From NCBI RefSeq assembly GCF_004348675.1, contig NZ_SMKN01000005.1, positions 1 to 64,000 of the forward strand: 64,000 nt of DNA, in the 5' to 3' direction. The notes below the pieces were generated by a model, which had not been told where the DNA came from, ran no database searches, and was given only the letters and a program-made list of their open reading frames with translations. Positions within the stretch are counted from its first letter, which is position 1. Each line of letters begins with the position of its first letter. Source of the DNA: Micromonospora sp. KC606. Lineage in GTDB: Bacteria > Actinomycetota > Actinomycetes > Mycobacteriales > Micromonosporaceae. The translations under genes and the position numbers were made by a program. This document shows, piece by piece, positions 51,116 through 62,000 of the stretch.

Positions 51116-51664
51116 ATGGGCATCTCGGCGGCCGACCTCATCGAAGCGTCGGCGAAGCGCCCGTTGGCGCCGACATTCGCCGAATACGTTCCGGTCGTGG
51201 CAGCGGCGGTCTGTGCGGGTACGCGGCGAGCCTACGGCTCCTACTGGAAACGCGTGGTGGAGCACTGGGGACAGCGGAGGCTGAACGAGCCCACACCGTC
51301 GGAGATTGAGCGTTTGGCGGAGTATGTCAAGACGCATGTGGTGGCTCGTCGGAATGCCCGCGTAGGTCGAAGCGCAGCGGAGCACCTGGTTGCCGCGCTG
51401 CGTTGTCTTTACAGGAGGGCGGTCGCTGATGGTTTCATCGCGGCGTCGGACAATCCTGCGTTGAAGGTGGCGAAGCCGCGTCGTTTGCCGAGCACGCGGC
51501 GGGCGGTGGCGGACGTTCGGCTGGCGGAGATCAACGCTGTGGCAGCCAGCACAGGCGACGATCCGGCGCTCGATAGCCTGCTCTTGCGGTTGCATACCGA
51601 GACGGCGTGTCGCCGTGGCGGAGCTTTGGCGCTTCGTCCTGTTGATTTGGACCCGGACCAGTGA
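51116..51664 (+). pseudogene. Truncated tyrosine recombinase/integrase
   Basis: The frame encodes a core-binding (SAM-like) domain (VCAGTRRAYGSYWKRVVEHW, AAEHLVAALRCLYRRAVADG) and just enters the catalytic domain at LHTETACRRGGALALRPVDL, where the first catalytic Arg lies, before a TGA at 51662. The rest, including the HxxR and Tyr box, is absent. The remnant starts near the ATG at 51116; the coding-like reading continues a little upstream. It is a decayed integrase marking past insertion at the right side of the cluster. Confidence 0.75.
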
Positions 51665-51801
51665 GCTGATCTCAGCAACGCGAAAGTGTTGATTGACGCG
51701 ATACGGGCGAAGGCGATGAGATCGGACAATGCTGGAAAGGGACGTGGGGCCCTCGGTAGGTAGTTCTCACCACAAGATCACCCACACGGTGAGGACCCCA
51801 C

Positions 51802-51940
51802 GTGATCGCATATCGTGCCATGATCGATGTCCCGAGGGAACTCGTGCAGTACCTCGGCCGGCTGCTCGCCGCGGAGCGCCGAGCCAAGGGGACACGGCGC
51901 GGTACCCGCGCGTTGACCTGCTTCTACCAGGCCCTGATGG
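51802..51940 (+). mobile_element. IS5-like transposase fragment (N-terminus only)
   Basis: From the GTG at 51802 the frame reads MIAYRAMIDVPRELVQYLGR, then TRRGTRALTCFYQA, the usual opening of IS5-group (IS112-like) DDE transposases, then breaks off around 51940 at the junction with the hydrolase remnant. An inverted repeat ACGTGGGG (51742-51749) / CCCCACGT (51796-51803) lies immediately upstream. Only the left end of the element remains; none of the DDE residues is present. Confidence 0.7.
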
Positions 51941-52602
51941 TGTGCTGTGGACGCCAGAAGGTGCCGCCGGTACTCGTCCCCTGATTCTAATGGGACACGG
52001 CGGCGGCCAGCACAAGAAGGCCCCCCGGTATCGTGGCCCGTGCGCGCCGCTTCGTGGCCGAGTGTGATTTCGCGGTGGCGGCGGTGGACGTGCCCGGCCA
52101 TGGCGACCGGCCAAAGGATGAGGAGTACAACCGGATCGCGACCGAAAACCAGGCGCGCGTGGATGCCGGGGAAGACCTGGCTCCGTTGATCGCTGGTTTT
52201 CAGGCGCTCGTAGCCCGCCAGACCGTCCCGGAATGGCAGGCGGTGCTGGACGCGGTCCAGCAACTCGAGCCTGTCGGCGCTGGCCCGGTTGGCTACTGGG
52301 GCGTGTCGTTGGGCTGCGGGCTCGGCGTTCCATTCGTTGCCACCGACCCCCGGGTCCGGGCGGCAGTGTTGGGCTTGGGCGGGGCGTTGGCATCGGCGGA
52401 GGCCGCCGCGCGGATCACGGTCCCGGTGGATTTCCTGCTGCAGTGTGACGATGAGCGGGTGCCGCGGGCCCAGGGCTTGGCGCTGTTCGACGCCTTGGCC
52501 TCAGCCGAGAAGACGCTTCACGCCAACCCCGGCAAGCACGGGGAAATCCCGGCATTCGAGCTGGACAGCACGCTGCGGTTCTTCGCCCGGCACCTCGGCT
52601 GA
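51935..52602 (+). pseudogene. Alpha/beta hydrolase, 5'-truncated and frameshifted
   Basis: Two frames together make one dienelactone-hydrolase-like protein. The first reads DGVLWTPEGAAGTRPLILMG and HGGGQHKKAP up to a run of six C at 52021-52026. The second, one base over, reads VARARRFVAECDFAVAAVDV, then PGHGDRP, the nucleophile elbow WGVSLGCGLG, QCDDERVPRAQ and a C-terminal GKHGEIP. Removing one C restores a continuous frame. The true N-terminus is replaced by the transposase fragment. If the C-run is a sequencing error, a truncated hydrolase of ~220 residues would remain. Confidence 0.72.
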
Positions 52603-52624
52603 TACCGCCACCCGCAGTCGGCGA

Positions 52625-52657
52625 CGCGCCGATCGGGATCAGTTCCCGATCGGCGCG
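52625..52657. terminator. Strong hairpin after the hydrolase remnant
   Basis: A perfect 14-bp stem, CGCGCCGATCGGGA (52625-52638) with TCCCGATCGGCGCG (52644-52657), and a 5-nt loop, starting 22 bp after the hydrolase stop. No T-tract follows. Confidence 0.8.
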
Positions 52658-52711
52658 GGCAGCGAACACTGGTCGGCGTGGTCGACAGAGTTCAGGCTCG
52701 GGAGATCGACG

Positions 52712-52885
52712 ATGACGAGGGCCACGCCTGCTGCGGATCGTCCCCAGAGGCACGGGTCGGTGGTGACCTGGCGGCGGGCCCAGATGGTGCTGCTGTCCGC
52801 GCAGGGCATGCCCGCGGCGAAGATCGCCGAGGCGACGTTGACCAGGCCGCACGGGGTCCGGCACGTCCGGGTCAACCCGCGCTGG
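52712..52885 (+). mobile_element. IS630-like transposase N-terminal fragment
   Basis: This stretch reads WRRAQMVLLSAQGMPAAKIA followed by EATLTRPHGVRHV, the standard N-terminal helix-turn-helix of IS630-family transposases, then loses similarity. No DDE domain follows. It is another short remnant in the 51-53 kb debris zone. Confidence 0.65.
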
Positions 52886-53420
52886 TACTGGTACTGGCGA
52901 CAGGCGCGCTGCCGGAGCGGGTCGCGCTGTTCGTCTCGCCCGAATCCGACTTGTGGCGGGCAGCCCACGAGCGGTGGATGGCGGTGCTGGCGCTGGCTCT
53001 GGCGGCGCTGGCATGGGCCAGCCGCCAATGACCATGCGTGAGACTCCGCCGAGTGCTGGTGGAGATGAGCCTGCCGGCCGGTCGGCGTCGCGGCGGCCGG
53101 GTTGTGGCGGTGGCAGATCCTGTGCGTGTTCGGCCGCTGAGTGATCCTCGTACACCTGCGGCCTGACGGGAACGAACCTTCGTTCGAGTGATCCAATGGT
53201 GACGGCGTCAGCAACGATGAGTAGCGGGTCCCGGTGGCGATCATCCAGGATGCCGGGCGTGTACCACGCGTACGACTGCCGCCAGCACCGCCTCTTTCCC
53301 ACCGGCTCGGCTTCAGCCGACCTCAGGTGCCCCGCGAACGTTCGCACCAGAATCGCCGGCGAGGCCATCCACGACCCGGCCGGCCGGGTCACCGTCTGAC
53401 GCGTCCGGCGGGTACGGCCA
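52886..53420. other. Non-coding/debris stretch
   Basis: 535 bp between the IS630 remnant and the end of the leftward 793-residue gene. One rightward frame ends at 53031 with a hydrophobic stretch (WMAVLALALAALAWAS) that could be the tail of a lost membrane protein, but no start or family is recognisable. A GTTCGAGTG near 53172 lacks the second operator half. I see no other gene. Confidence 0.5.
53373..53390. terminator. Palindrome downstream of the leftward toxin-locus genes
   Basis: GACCCGGCCGGCCGGGTC is a perfect 18-bp palindrome, 30 bp past the stop of the leftward 793-residue gene, suited to end that transcript. It could form a 7-bp stem with a 4-nt loop. Confidence 0.5.
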
Positions 53421-55802
53421 TCACCCCCTCGCCTTCCGGTCCCGTACCGCCAGGCTCTCCAGCTGCTTGGGGGTGACGGTCGGGTCGTCTCGTCCGGCGA
53501 GCGTGGCCGCGTCGTTGTGTTCCGCAGCCCGTGCGTGCAGAATGTCGCTCCGGCCGTCGGACGGGGCGTCGCTTGACGTGAGCTTGCTGGCGCGCGCCGT
53601 CAACCGATCGACGGACAGATCGACCGCGTCGTGCAGGTCCTTGTGCCACGTGCCCTTCTGCGCTTTTAAGCTGGTGGCCGCGGATTCCATGGCGGCGGCC
53701 AGTTCGGCGCGCTGGATGGGGTCGGCGACCTCGTTGCGGTGGGTGTCGGCGGCCTCGATCAGCGACTCCGCGTCGATGTGGTCTTTTGCGTCGTTGCTGC
53801 TGCCCTCGGCCTTGCCGCCGCGGTCGCCGTCGTCCACGGTGGCGTACGGCAGCTGGTTGCGGAACCGCAGGTAGGCCGCCGCCGCCTCGGTGACGGTCTT
53901 GGCCTTCATCAGGCGGTCCGCCTCCCGGAAAATCGCGGTGACCTGCCCGCTACCCAGCTGGTAGGCGGGCAGGAACTGATCGAGTTCCATCACGGCGAGG
54001 ACTGGCTTCCCGTCCCGGGCATCGGAGTCGGGTGTGCCCAGCTCGGTGAGCATCCGGGTTTGCAGCGCCTGAACCGGGTCCAGCTTCTTGGCGAGGGCGT
54101 CCCGGACGAGCGCGTTGACCGCTCGCGTCTCCGTGTCCCAGGAGGTGCTGTGCGAGCCCATCCCGGTGACCCCCGGCGGGTTGGGCGCCCGCCCGTTGAT
54201 CGTCAGCGGCCGGGCCGGGTCGCCGGAGTCGGTCACCACCAGGGTGCCCGAGGTGACCTTCGCCGCCCAGGTGCCTTCGCCGCCCAACGTGATGCCGCCC
54301 GGGTGCCGGCTCGCGAGGACGTCGAGCAGCTTCTTGATCGAGGCTTTCGTATCGTCGTCGACGGCCGGGTCCGTGGCCTCGCTCATGGCTTCGCCGGTGG
54401 TCGGGTCGGCGGTCTCGTCCGTGGCCTCGCTCATGGTCTCGTCGGTGGCCGCGTCTGTCGCCTCGCCCATGGTCTCGTCCGTGGCGGCGGTGGCTTTGCC
54501 CGCCGGGGGGAACATGGCCTTGACCATGGCGTCGACTCTGGCGCTGTCCGTGACACCGAGCCGTTGCACGATGGCGGCGGCGAGCCTCGTCCTGGCCGCC
54601 ACCCCGCCGTCGAGGAAGTTCGCCTCCTTTGCCGCCCGCGGGTAGGTGGCGGCCACCATCCGCTGGTGTTTTACCAGCAGGTATGACAGGACCGTCGGCG
54701 CCAGGTCGTCGAGATCCGTGATGCGCTTGTCGATCCGGTCGAGCTCGGCCTGCGCGGTCGCCAGAAGACTCTCTACGGACCGGCCGTCATGCAGCGCCTT
54801 CGCCACCCCCAGCAAGGTCGTGAGCAGGTCACGCACGGCGGGCTGGTCCTGGTCGACCGGCCTTCTCAGCATGGCCTCCAGGGTGGCCCGCCACCCGCGC
54901 TCGGGTCCCTGCTGCCCCCGCTTCGATAGCTCTCCCTTCGCGTTCCTCGCGGCGAGCGCTAGCATCTGGCCGAGAAGCTGCCGGGCCTCCTCCAGCCGGC
55001 CCTTGTCGATCGTCAGCATCGCGTCCGAGGCGCGCAACGCCGCCTGCATGTCGAACATGCCCCACAGGTCGTCGAGCAGGGCGGCGCGTTTGGCGTTGTT
55101 AAGCTCGCCCTCGAACGCGCCCGCCTCGAACTCCACGAGCCGAGTGCGACGCCCACCCTCTCCCTTGCCGGAGGAGCCCTTCTCGCTGCCAGCCGGCACG
55201 GTTGAGAACGGCAGATAGTTGAGCAGCTCCAGGAACAGGGTGGTGGCCTGGGCCAGCGTGTCGGCACCGCCGGCGCCCGGCTGGATCTTGTCGAGTTCGG
55301 TCGTGAGGTCGGCGAACGTGGAATTGATCAGGTTGGCTCGGTAGTTCCCGGTCTCGGGAGCCTCGCTGAGCAGAACGCCCCCCGGCGGAGCGGCGAAGTA
55401 GTTCACGGCGGACGCGGCGGCGGACCTGAGATTGGCCGCGGCGGTGGCCAGTGGCTGTCCGACCACGAGAGCGCGCGCGTAATCGAGGGTGACCGCCCAG
55501 CTGATCGTGTGGTCACCCATCCTGCCGTTCGGCAACGGCGTCGGGGTCCGCACCTGTCTGCTGATCATCAGGTTGGACACGGTGCCGGTGGTGGCGTCCA
55601 GCTCGGCCGCGGGGTGCAGCCGGTTCGGGCTCCGGATGAAGGTGGGATCAGCGTGCTGCGGGCCGAGTTTCCACGAGTGCTCCCCGGCGGTCACTAGATC
55701 AGCTTTCTTCGCCAGCTCTTCCTTGGTCGTCCTCTTCCGCCTCTTCTCGGGCGGGGCCGGGGGGCCGCCCGTCCGCTGGCGCTTCTTGGTCGATTGCGTC
55801 AT
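53421..55802 (-). CDS. Unrecognised 793-residue protein with duplicated domain and basic N-terminus
   Basis: The ATG at 55802 has AGGAG nine bases upstream. The first ~35 residues are highly basic (KKRQRT, EKRRKRTTK). Two related halves follow: one around 85-210 (MGDHTISWAVTLDYARALV, then LLNYLPFSTV and a Gly/Lys-rich GSSGKGEGGR), the other around 560-700 (MGSHSTSWDTETRAVNALV, then RFRNQLPYATV and DRGGKAEGSSND). They flank a helical middle and an acidic Thr/Glu repeat (ATDETM, EAMSEATD) near 445-490. No signal peptide, membrane helix or known catalytic motif. It lies 250 bp downstream of the Tc-toxin-like gene on the same strand, so a partner or cargo role is possible but unproven. Confidence 0.7.
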   Translation of the reverse strand: MTQSTKKRQRTGGPPAPPEKRRKRTTKEELAKKADLVTAGEHSWKLGPQHADPTFIRSPNRLHPAAELDATTGTVSNLMISRQVRTPTPLPNGRMGDHTISWAVTLDYARALVVGQPLATAAANLRSAAASAVNYFAAPPGGVLLSEAPETGNYRANLINSTFADLTTELDKIQPGAGGADTLAQATTLFLELLNYLPFSTVPAGSEKGSSGKGEGGRRTRLVEFEAGAFEGELNNAKRAALLDDLWGMFDMQAALRASDAMLTIDKGRLEEARQLLGQMLALAARNAKGELSKRGQQGPERGWRATLEAMLRRPVDQDQPAVRDLLTTLLGVAKALHDGRSVESLLATAQAELDRIDKRITDLDDLAPTVLSYLLVKHQRMVAATYPRAAKEANFLDGGVAARTRLAAAIVQRLGVTDSARVDAMVKAMFPPAGKATAATDETMGEATDAATDETMSEATDETADPTTGEAMSEATDPAVDDDTKASIKKLLDVLASRHPGGITLGGEGTWAAKVTSGTLVVTDSGDPARPLTINGRAPNPPGVTGMGSHSTSWDTETRAVNALVRDALAKKLDPVQALQTRMLTELGTPDSDARDGKPVLAVMELDQFLPAYQLGSGQVTAIFREADRLMKAKTVTEAAAAYLRFRNQLPYATVDDGDRGGKAEGSSNDAKDHIDAESLIEAADTHRNEVADPIQRAELAAAMESAATSLKAQKGTWHKDLHDAVDLSVDRLTARASKLTSSDAPSDGRSDILHARAAEHNDAATLAGRDDPTVTPKQLESLAVRDRKARG

Positions 55803-55960
55803 CGTGGGTGGCTCCTGTGCGTCCAGTCGGGATAGGTGAGTGGTGTTCCGGCGGTGAACGACGTCGGTGCGCCGGGTGCGGATGAACCGCGGGCACGGTT
55901 CGAAGCGGCGAAAGTTGGAGCAGTGACGACCTGACCACGGTCGCGAGAGAGCGCACAGCC

Positions 55961-56004
55961 GACCGGGAGACCGGGAGACCGGGAGACCGGCGGGCCGGCG
56001 GGCC
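55961..56004. repeat. Octanucleotide tandem repeat
   Basis: Four copies of GACCGGGA (the last ending GACCGGCG) run into GGCCGGCG and a partial copy, about 44 bp in all. It lies in the 250-bp gap (55803-56052) between the Tc-like gene and the 793-residue gene, which holds no other feature I can support. Slippage could vary the copy number. Confidence 0.7.
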
Positions 56005-56052
56005 GCAGGCCCCTGGCCCTACCCTCAGTGATCATCATCTTTCCGCCCCGAC

Positions 56053-59000
56053 TCAGCGGGCCGCGCGGTAGGCGACGATCAGAATCAGGCCGGACACTGT
56101 GCTGCGGTCGCCGTCCATGGTGAGTAGCAGGCCGGAGCCGTCCGACGGCAGCGTCAGACCCGGCGTGGCCAGCAGCCGCCCGTCGGCGAGCGGCAGCGCC
56201 CGGTCGCCGTTGAGCAGGAACCTGGCGGTCCCGTCCGCGCCGGTGCGGACCACGGCCGCGCCGAGCCCGGTCACCTGGCGGCCCACGATGCCGGGCAGGT
56301 CCGCAGGGGTCAGCGGCAGCCGAAGCGGACCGTCACCGGTGCGGAACATCTCCCACGCCTCCGGGAAGTCGGCCGCCACGTCGACATAGCGGGACGCCGG
56401 CTGCGGGGGCAGCAGCGCACGGACCGCGTCGGCGAAAATCCGCCCGCCGTCCTCGGCCGTGTAGCGGACGGTCAGCACGACGTCGTCCGGCGTTCCGGCA
56501 GGCCGTGGCCCGGTCAGCTCCAGCCGCCATGTCGAGACCGCGCCGGTGCCCTCGAACGGCAGGTACCGCTCGTCGTCGTACCGCAGCTCGAAAAGCCCGT
56601 TGTTCTCGGTCCCGTCGGCCGCGTCGGACAGCGCGATTCGCTGATCGGCGCGCCAGTCCGCGCGCAGCGTGGCCGGCGGCGCGCCCTGCGGGTCGAGCAG
56701 GTGCCGGACGGCTTTCGTTTCCGCCTCCAGGACCGTCCGGTGCCCGGTCTGGGTGAGCACCGCGGTGGGCGTGGCCAGCTCGCCCTGCGGGCCGGTGAAC
56801 GCGACGCTGATCGTGCGGATCTGGCGCCGGTAGTGGCCGGGGAAGTCCCGGTCGTACCACTGCTCGGTCAGCGCGATGTCGCAGGCGCCGACGGCGCGCA
56901 GCCGCAGCAGCGCCAACGGGTCCAGGTCGCGAAGCGACACGCGTTTGGTGATCTCCAGGCCGCGGTGGTGCCCGGACAGGTACGCAGCGGCCAGCCGGTC
57001 CAGGTCCCGCGCCAGGGACTCGGCGGCGAGCAGCCCGGCGCGGCGGCCGTCCCAGTGCCCGCCCTGGATGATCGACGACTCGGCGCCGCGCTCGAAGCGG
57101 TACGCACGCTCGGCAGACCGGGCCGTTTCCTCGGCCAGCGCGTACGCCTCGAAGTACAGGTCGCCGAGCCGCGACGCGGTCCACTGGTGCAGCTGCAGGC
57201 CGGTGAACCGGTCACGCAGGAACGCGGCCACGTCCGTCTGATGCTGGATCTGCCGGGCCGCCAGATCCAGCTCCCGCCGGGCGACGGCGACGGCCAGCTC
57301 GGCCGCGGTGACCTGCGGGCTGAGCTGGGCCAGGTCGGCGCGGGCGGTGGCCAGCTGCAGTTCCCAGTCCCGCCGGGTGTTCTCCTGCTCGGCCCGGACG
57401 CCGAGCGCCTCGCCGAGCATGCTCAGCCCTTCGCCGACGGACTCGGCGACCCCGGCCGCGTCCTCCAGCGCGTCACCCACCTGCTTGCCGCCGAACTCGG
57501 TGCCGACGATGAACGGTCCGACCAACGCCTGCGGCGTGCCGTGCGCGATCGACGCCCCGATCCTGAGCACACTGGCGCTCAGGTGCGAGGCGGCGGCGCG
57601 TGACATCAGGTCCAGTTGCGCCCGCTGCACGCCGGAGGGCCCGTCGTCGATGAGCTTCTGGTAGTAGGCGACCCGTGCGGTGGCGGCGTCCCGGGCCGCG
57701 ACCGTGGACAACAGGCCGGCCTCGGCCGCCTTGACCTGGTCCTGGCGCGCCCCGAGGGTCAGTGCGAGGATTTCCGCCTCCTGCCGGTTCTGCAGCAGGG
57801 TCAGCTCCTCAGCGTCGCGGCGGTCGAACGCGGCGGCGAGGTCCTGGCCCAGCTGCCGTACCCGGTCGGTCAGCTCCTGCGCCCGGCGCAGAACGACCGG
57901 GAAACGATGATGGGGCACGGCGACCTCGGTCGCCGCCGCGATCGTCGCGAGGCCGTCGCCGGACGCCGCGGCCCGCACCAGCGCGGCCGGATCGATCGGC
58001 GGCTCGAACAGCGGCAGCGGGCGCGCCATGCCGAGGATGTCCAGCGACCGGCGGATCTTCCGCAGCCGGTCCTCGACCAGGTCCCAGTAGTCGACGAGCG
58101 CCGTGTTGGCGGGCACGAAGAAGTACGGGTCGGCGATGCCGGCGTGCACCGCGCCCGCGCCACGTAGCATCGCACCGCCCGCGGTCAGCGCCGCCACCTC
58201 CCCGTCGACCTCCGGCTCCGGGGGCTGCGGCCGGTACGGCGCGGCCTGCGGCAACGGTCGCATGCCGACCGCCTCCGGGCGGGGCCCGAGCAGACCATGC
58301 GCCAGGGTGTACAGCATGCGCGCCTCGTCGATGCTCTCCGCGGTGTACTGCCGGAACAGCTGGTCACCCCAGTCGAGGAGGTTGTCGATGTAGCCGGCCA
58401 CAACGGCCCGCCGGTACGCGACCGGCCGCAGCTCGGCGATGGCGTGCGGGTCGAACGGATCGTCCAGGTACGTGGCCAGCAGCGCCTGCTGGCTGCCGAC
58501 CCAGTCGACCTGCCGGTGCAGCTCCCGCGCGACCGACAGCAGCTCACCGACCGGCCCCGGCCGCACCGGCACGTCCGCCAGCCAGCGCAGCGCCTGCTCG
58601 TGCGCCGCAGTCGGCTCCTCCACCCCCCGGAAGAGCGGTCCGAGCACCTCCAGCCGCCGCAGTGCCCCGGCAACCGTCTGGTCGGGTTCCGGGCCGGCTA
58701 CGGCGCGCAGCTCGACGGCGAGCGCGGCCGGGTCGGTCGCCAGGAACGGCAGGAACCGCCAGAACCGTCCGGTGCGGGTCGGGTCGAAGATGTACTCGTA
58801 CCAGGTGCGGGCCTCTTCGAAACGCTGCGCCGCGTTGAGCGCCTGCGCGATCAGCAGCGGCGCGTGGAAGAAGATCTCCCAGTAGTAGAGCCCGTTCGCG
58901 CTCTGGAAGTCGAGGTGGTCGCCGCTGGGCAGCCGGGTCCGGTCGACGGTGTCCGCCCGGACGTGGACGGTGGTCGGCCCGGCCGCCTCGGTGCTGAAGG

Positions 59001-62000
59001 CGGGCAACTCGTCGGTTTCCTGCGTGAGCGTGTCCAGCAGCGCCGCGACGCCGCCGGAGAGCAGCCGCTGGTTGAGTTTGGACGCCGTGCCGGTGGTCAG
59101 CCGGATGATCTCGTGCGGCGTGTCGGAGACGAGGTACGGTCGCGGGCACGCCACCGCCTTCGGATGCCGCACGTAGCGGTCGCCGGCGAACAGGAACAGC
59201 TCGTCGGCCGCGTCGAGCGCGCCGGTGAGCCCGTCCGGCAGGTCGCCCCAGCGCCCGGCGACGCCGGTCCACCCGGTGGGCGATTCCGGGTCGCCGGGCC
59301 CGGCCAGCACGGTGTAGCCGTCCTCGCCGAACGCGTACCACGAATCGTGCCGCTGGAACACCGCCTTGAACGGCCTCGGCAGCGACCGGGGATAGCCGGG
59401 GTCGATGAACTTGCCCGCCGAGCCGTCAACGAGCGTGTACCGCACGTACGCCCTACCGCGGGCCAGGTACAGCTTGTCATCGGCCCGCCAGGCCGCGTCC
59501 ACGCCGGTCCAGCCGGCGGCCAGGTCCACCGGCGGCGGCGGGATCTCGGCCGGCACCGGCCGCGGCAGTCCCGCGGCGGCGAGCTGGCGCAGCAGCGCCG
59601 CCGCGCCGTCGCCGAGTCGCCCGGACGCGACCCGCGACAGGAACATCTTCAAGTCCCGCCGGTCGACCATCTGCTTGTCGAACGGCGCGTCGAAGCGCCA
59701 CAACCGGGTGACGTCCGACGAGTCGGCCCAGCCCGTCCCCGCCTTGTCGAAGTAGTACTCGGCGCCGCTCGGCCCGGTGAACGCGTCCGCGACCGGCCAC
59801 TCGGGCAGGTGGTCCAGGTTGCCGGCCAACGCCCTCGGATAGCCGCGGTCCGGCGCGATCTCCGCGCCCCGGACGCAGCGCAGATAGTGCTCCCCGGCGA
59901 AGACGATGTAGCGGCTGCCGCGTACCAGCACCGCGTCGGTGCCCTGCGCGCAGCGTCCCCACCGGTCGGCGATCGGGCGCGACGCCGGCGCCCGCCGGGC
60001 CCTGGTCCGCAGCGAGGTGAAGACGCCCTCGGTGGAGTCGAAGAACAGCCGGGTGCCGTCCGGCATCTCGACGGCCGCGTCGATCCGCCGCCACTCCGGC
60101 AGCCGGTCGGAGTTCCCGCTGAGGTCGATCAGCGGCGTCGCGGCGCCCCGCGCGGCCGGCCGGCACAGGAAGCTGCCGCCCTTGTGGTCGACGCTGAACC
60201 AGGCGCCGTCCGCCGACGACACCGGCGCGCCGAACCAGACGACGCCGGCCGGGTCCACGTCCTCGGCGAGCACGGTGGCGACGTCGCGGGCCGGCGGCGG
60301 CGCGTCCGGCGCGACGTCCAACTCGACCGTGTAGTGCTCGGGAGTCAGCGCGTGCACGCCGCCGTAGGTGGTCCCGGACGACGACGTCGCCGACCAGGTC
60401 ACCACGATCGCGTCGTGCCCGTTGTGCGGGCCGGGCCGCACGGTCAGGCCGACCTCGCCCAGCGTGTCCTCGCACGGGGCGCCGACCGTGAGCACCTGCG
60501 CGGCGACCCACTCCTGGTTCAGATTGAGGAACGAGAAGAAGACCGTCACCCGTTGGTACGACGGGGGAGCGTCCACGCTCTGCGACTCGCCGGTGCGCTT
60601 CGCGATGACAACCGCCTTCCCCGGCTCCTGCACGTTGAGCGCCTCCACGGTCGCCCAGAACACGAACGTGCGGCCGAACGCGGTCACCGGGTAGACCTTC
60701 TCCGCGCCGATCTGCACCTGAACCGCCCGCCACGGCGTCCACGTGCCCACCAGGCGCGTGTTGTCGTGGAACGTCGCGGTGCGGTGGTAGAAGCGGCGCG
60801 GGCTGGTCCGGGTGCGCCCGAACAGCACCAGGTCGGCCACGCCGCCGTCGCCGGGGCGCACGTACCCGCCGGCGATGGCCAGCCGCGACACCTCCGTGTA
60901 CTCGTCCAGGTAGCGGCGGTACGCGCCGGCGGCCGCCGCCGCGGTCATCCCGGACTGCAGCAGGTCGTCCTCCAGCTGCCGGAACGCGGGCGTCTTCGTG
61001 TCGCGCAACTCGGGCCGCAGATAGTTCTCCGGGTAGAGGAAGACTTTGCGGTTGGCCTCCCAAGTTCGGTAGGCGCGCAGCCACTGCCAGCGCCGCCGTA
61101 TCTCCTGCCGGGTGCCCTCGTCGACCGGGGGCCCGTCCGCGGGCTCCAGGTCGAGCAGCCAGCGGTGCACGTACATCTGCGCGGCCGCGATCGCCTCCCG
61201 AATCCGCGAGGTGCTGCCCTGACCGCCCATGTCCACGTCGATCAGCAGCCGGTCGAACAGCGCCGACGGCGACGCCTCCGGGGAGGCGGCCAGCACGTGC
61301 CCGCGCAGCGCGTCGCGGCGCAGCTCGGTCAGCTCGCGGTGCAGCGCGGCGGACACGGCCGCGAACTCCTCCGGGCCGCGCTGCTCGGCCAGCAGCACGT
61401 GCAGGGCGTCGGCGGCCCGTCCCGGATCGTCCTGCGCCCAGGCCGGCAGCCACACCTGCGCGTGCAGCCGGGCCGGGCCGGTGCCGAACCGGCGGGCCAA
61501 CGCGATCAGGTCCGCTATCCGCAGCACGAACTCCAGGTCGAGGCGCTCCTCCTCCCGCGACGGGGAGGGCAGCAGGCCGGTCTGGCGTTTCGCCCAGGCC
61601 ACGTCGTGGACCGGCCAGCCGTACAGATCCGCCAGGTCCTGGTACGGCTCCTCGACAGCGGGCTCGGCGCCCAGCAACGCGGCGAGCCGGTTACCGCCCT
61701 GCCGGGACAGCGCCGCGAACCGTGCGATCGTGTGCACGTCGGCGATCCGGTAGTCGGCGACGTCGGCGAACCGGTGCGCGATCCGCTGCGGGAACGTCCG
61801 GTCGATCCGCCGGTGCCGCGGGTCGGTGTAGCGCACGTACTCCGCGTCGCGCAGCAGGTAGGTGGCGCCGCCGAAGGTGAAGGCGCCGTCGATGCCCGGT
61901 TCGAACAGGACCGGGAGGTCGCCCCAGTCGTCCCGGACGGTGCGCGGGTAACCGGGGTCGGCCCAGGTCAGGTCGGTGCCGGAGTACCGCACGAACTGGG

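Noticed and set aside
53165..53195. GTTCGAGTG resembling a StrR half-site in the debris zone
   Set aside because: There is no matching right half at 11-bp spacing and no adjacent cluster gene.
54380..54490. Direct-repeat array mistaken for a CRISPR-like element
   Set aside because: It encodes an in-frame acidic Thr/Glu repeat within the 793-residue protein, has no regular spacers, and there are no cas genes.
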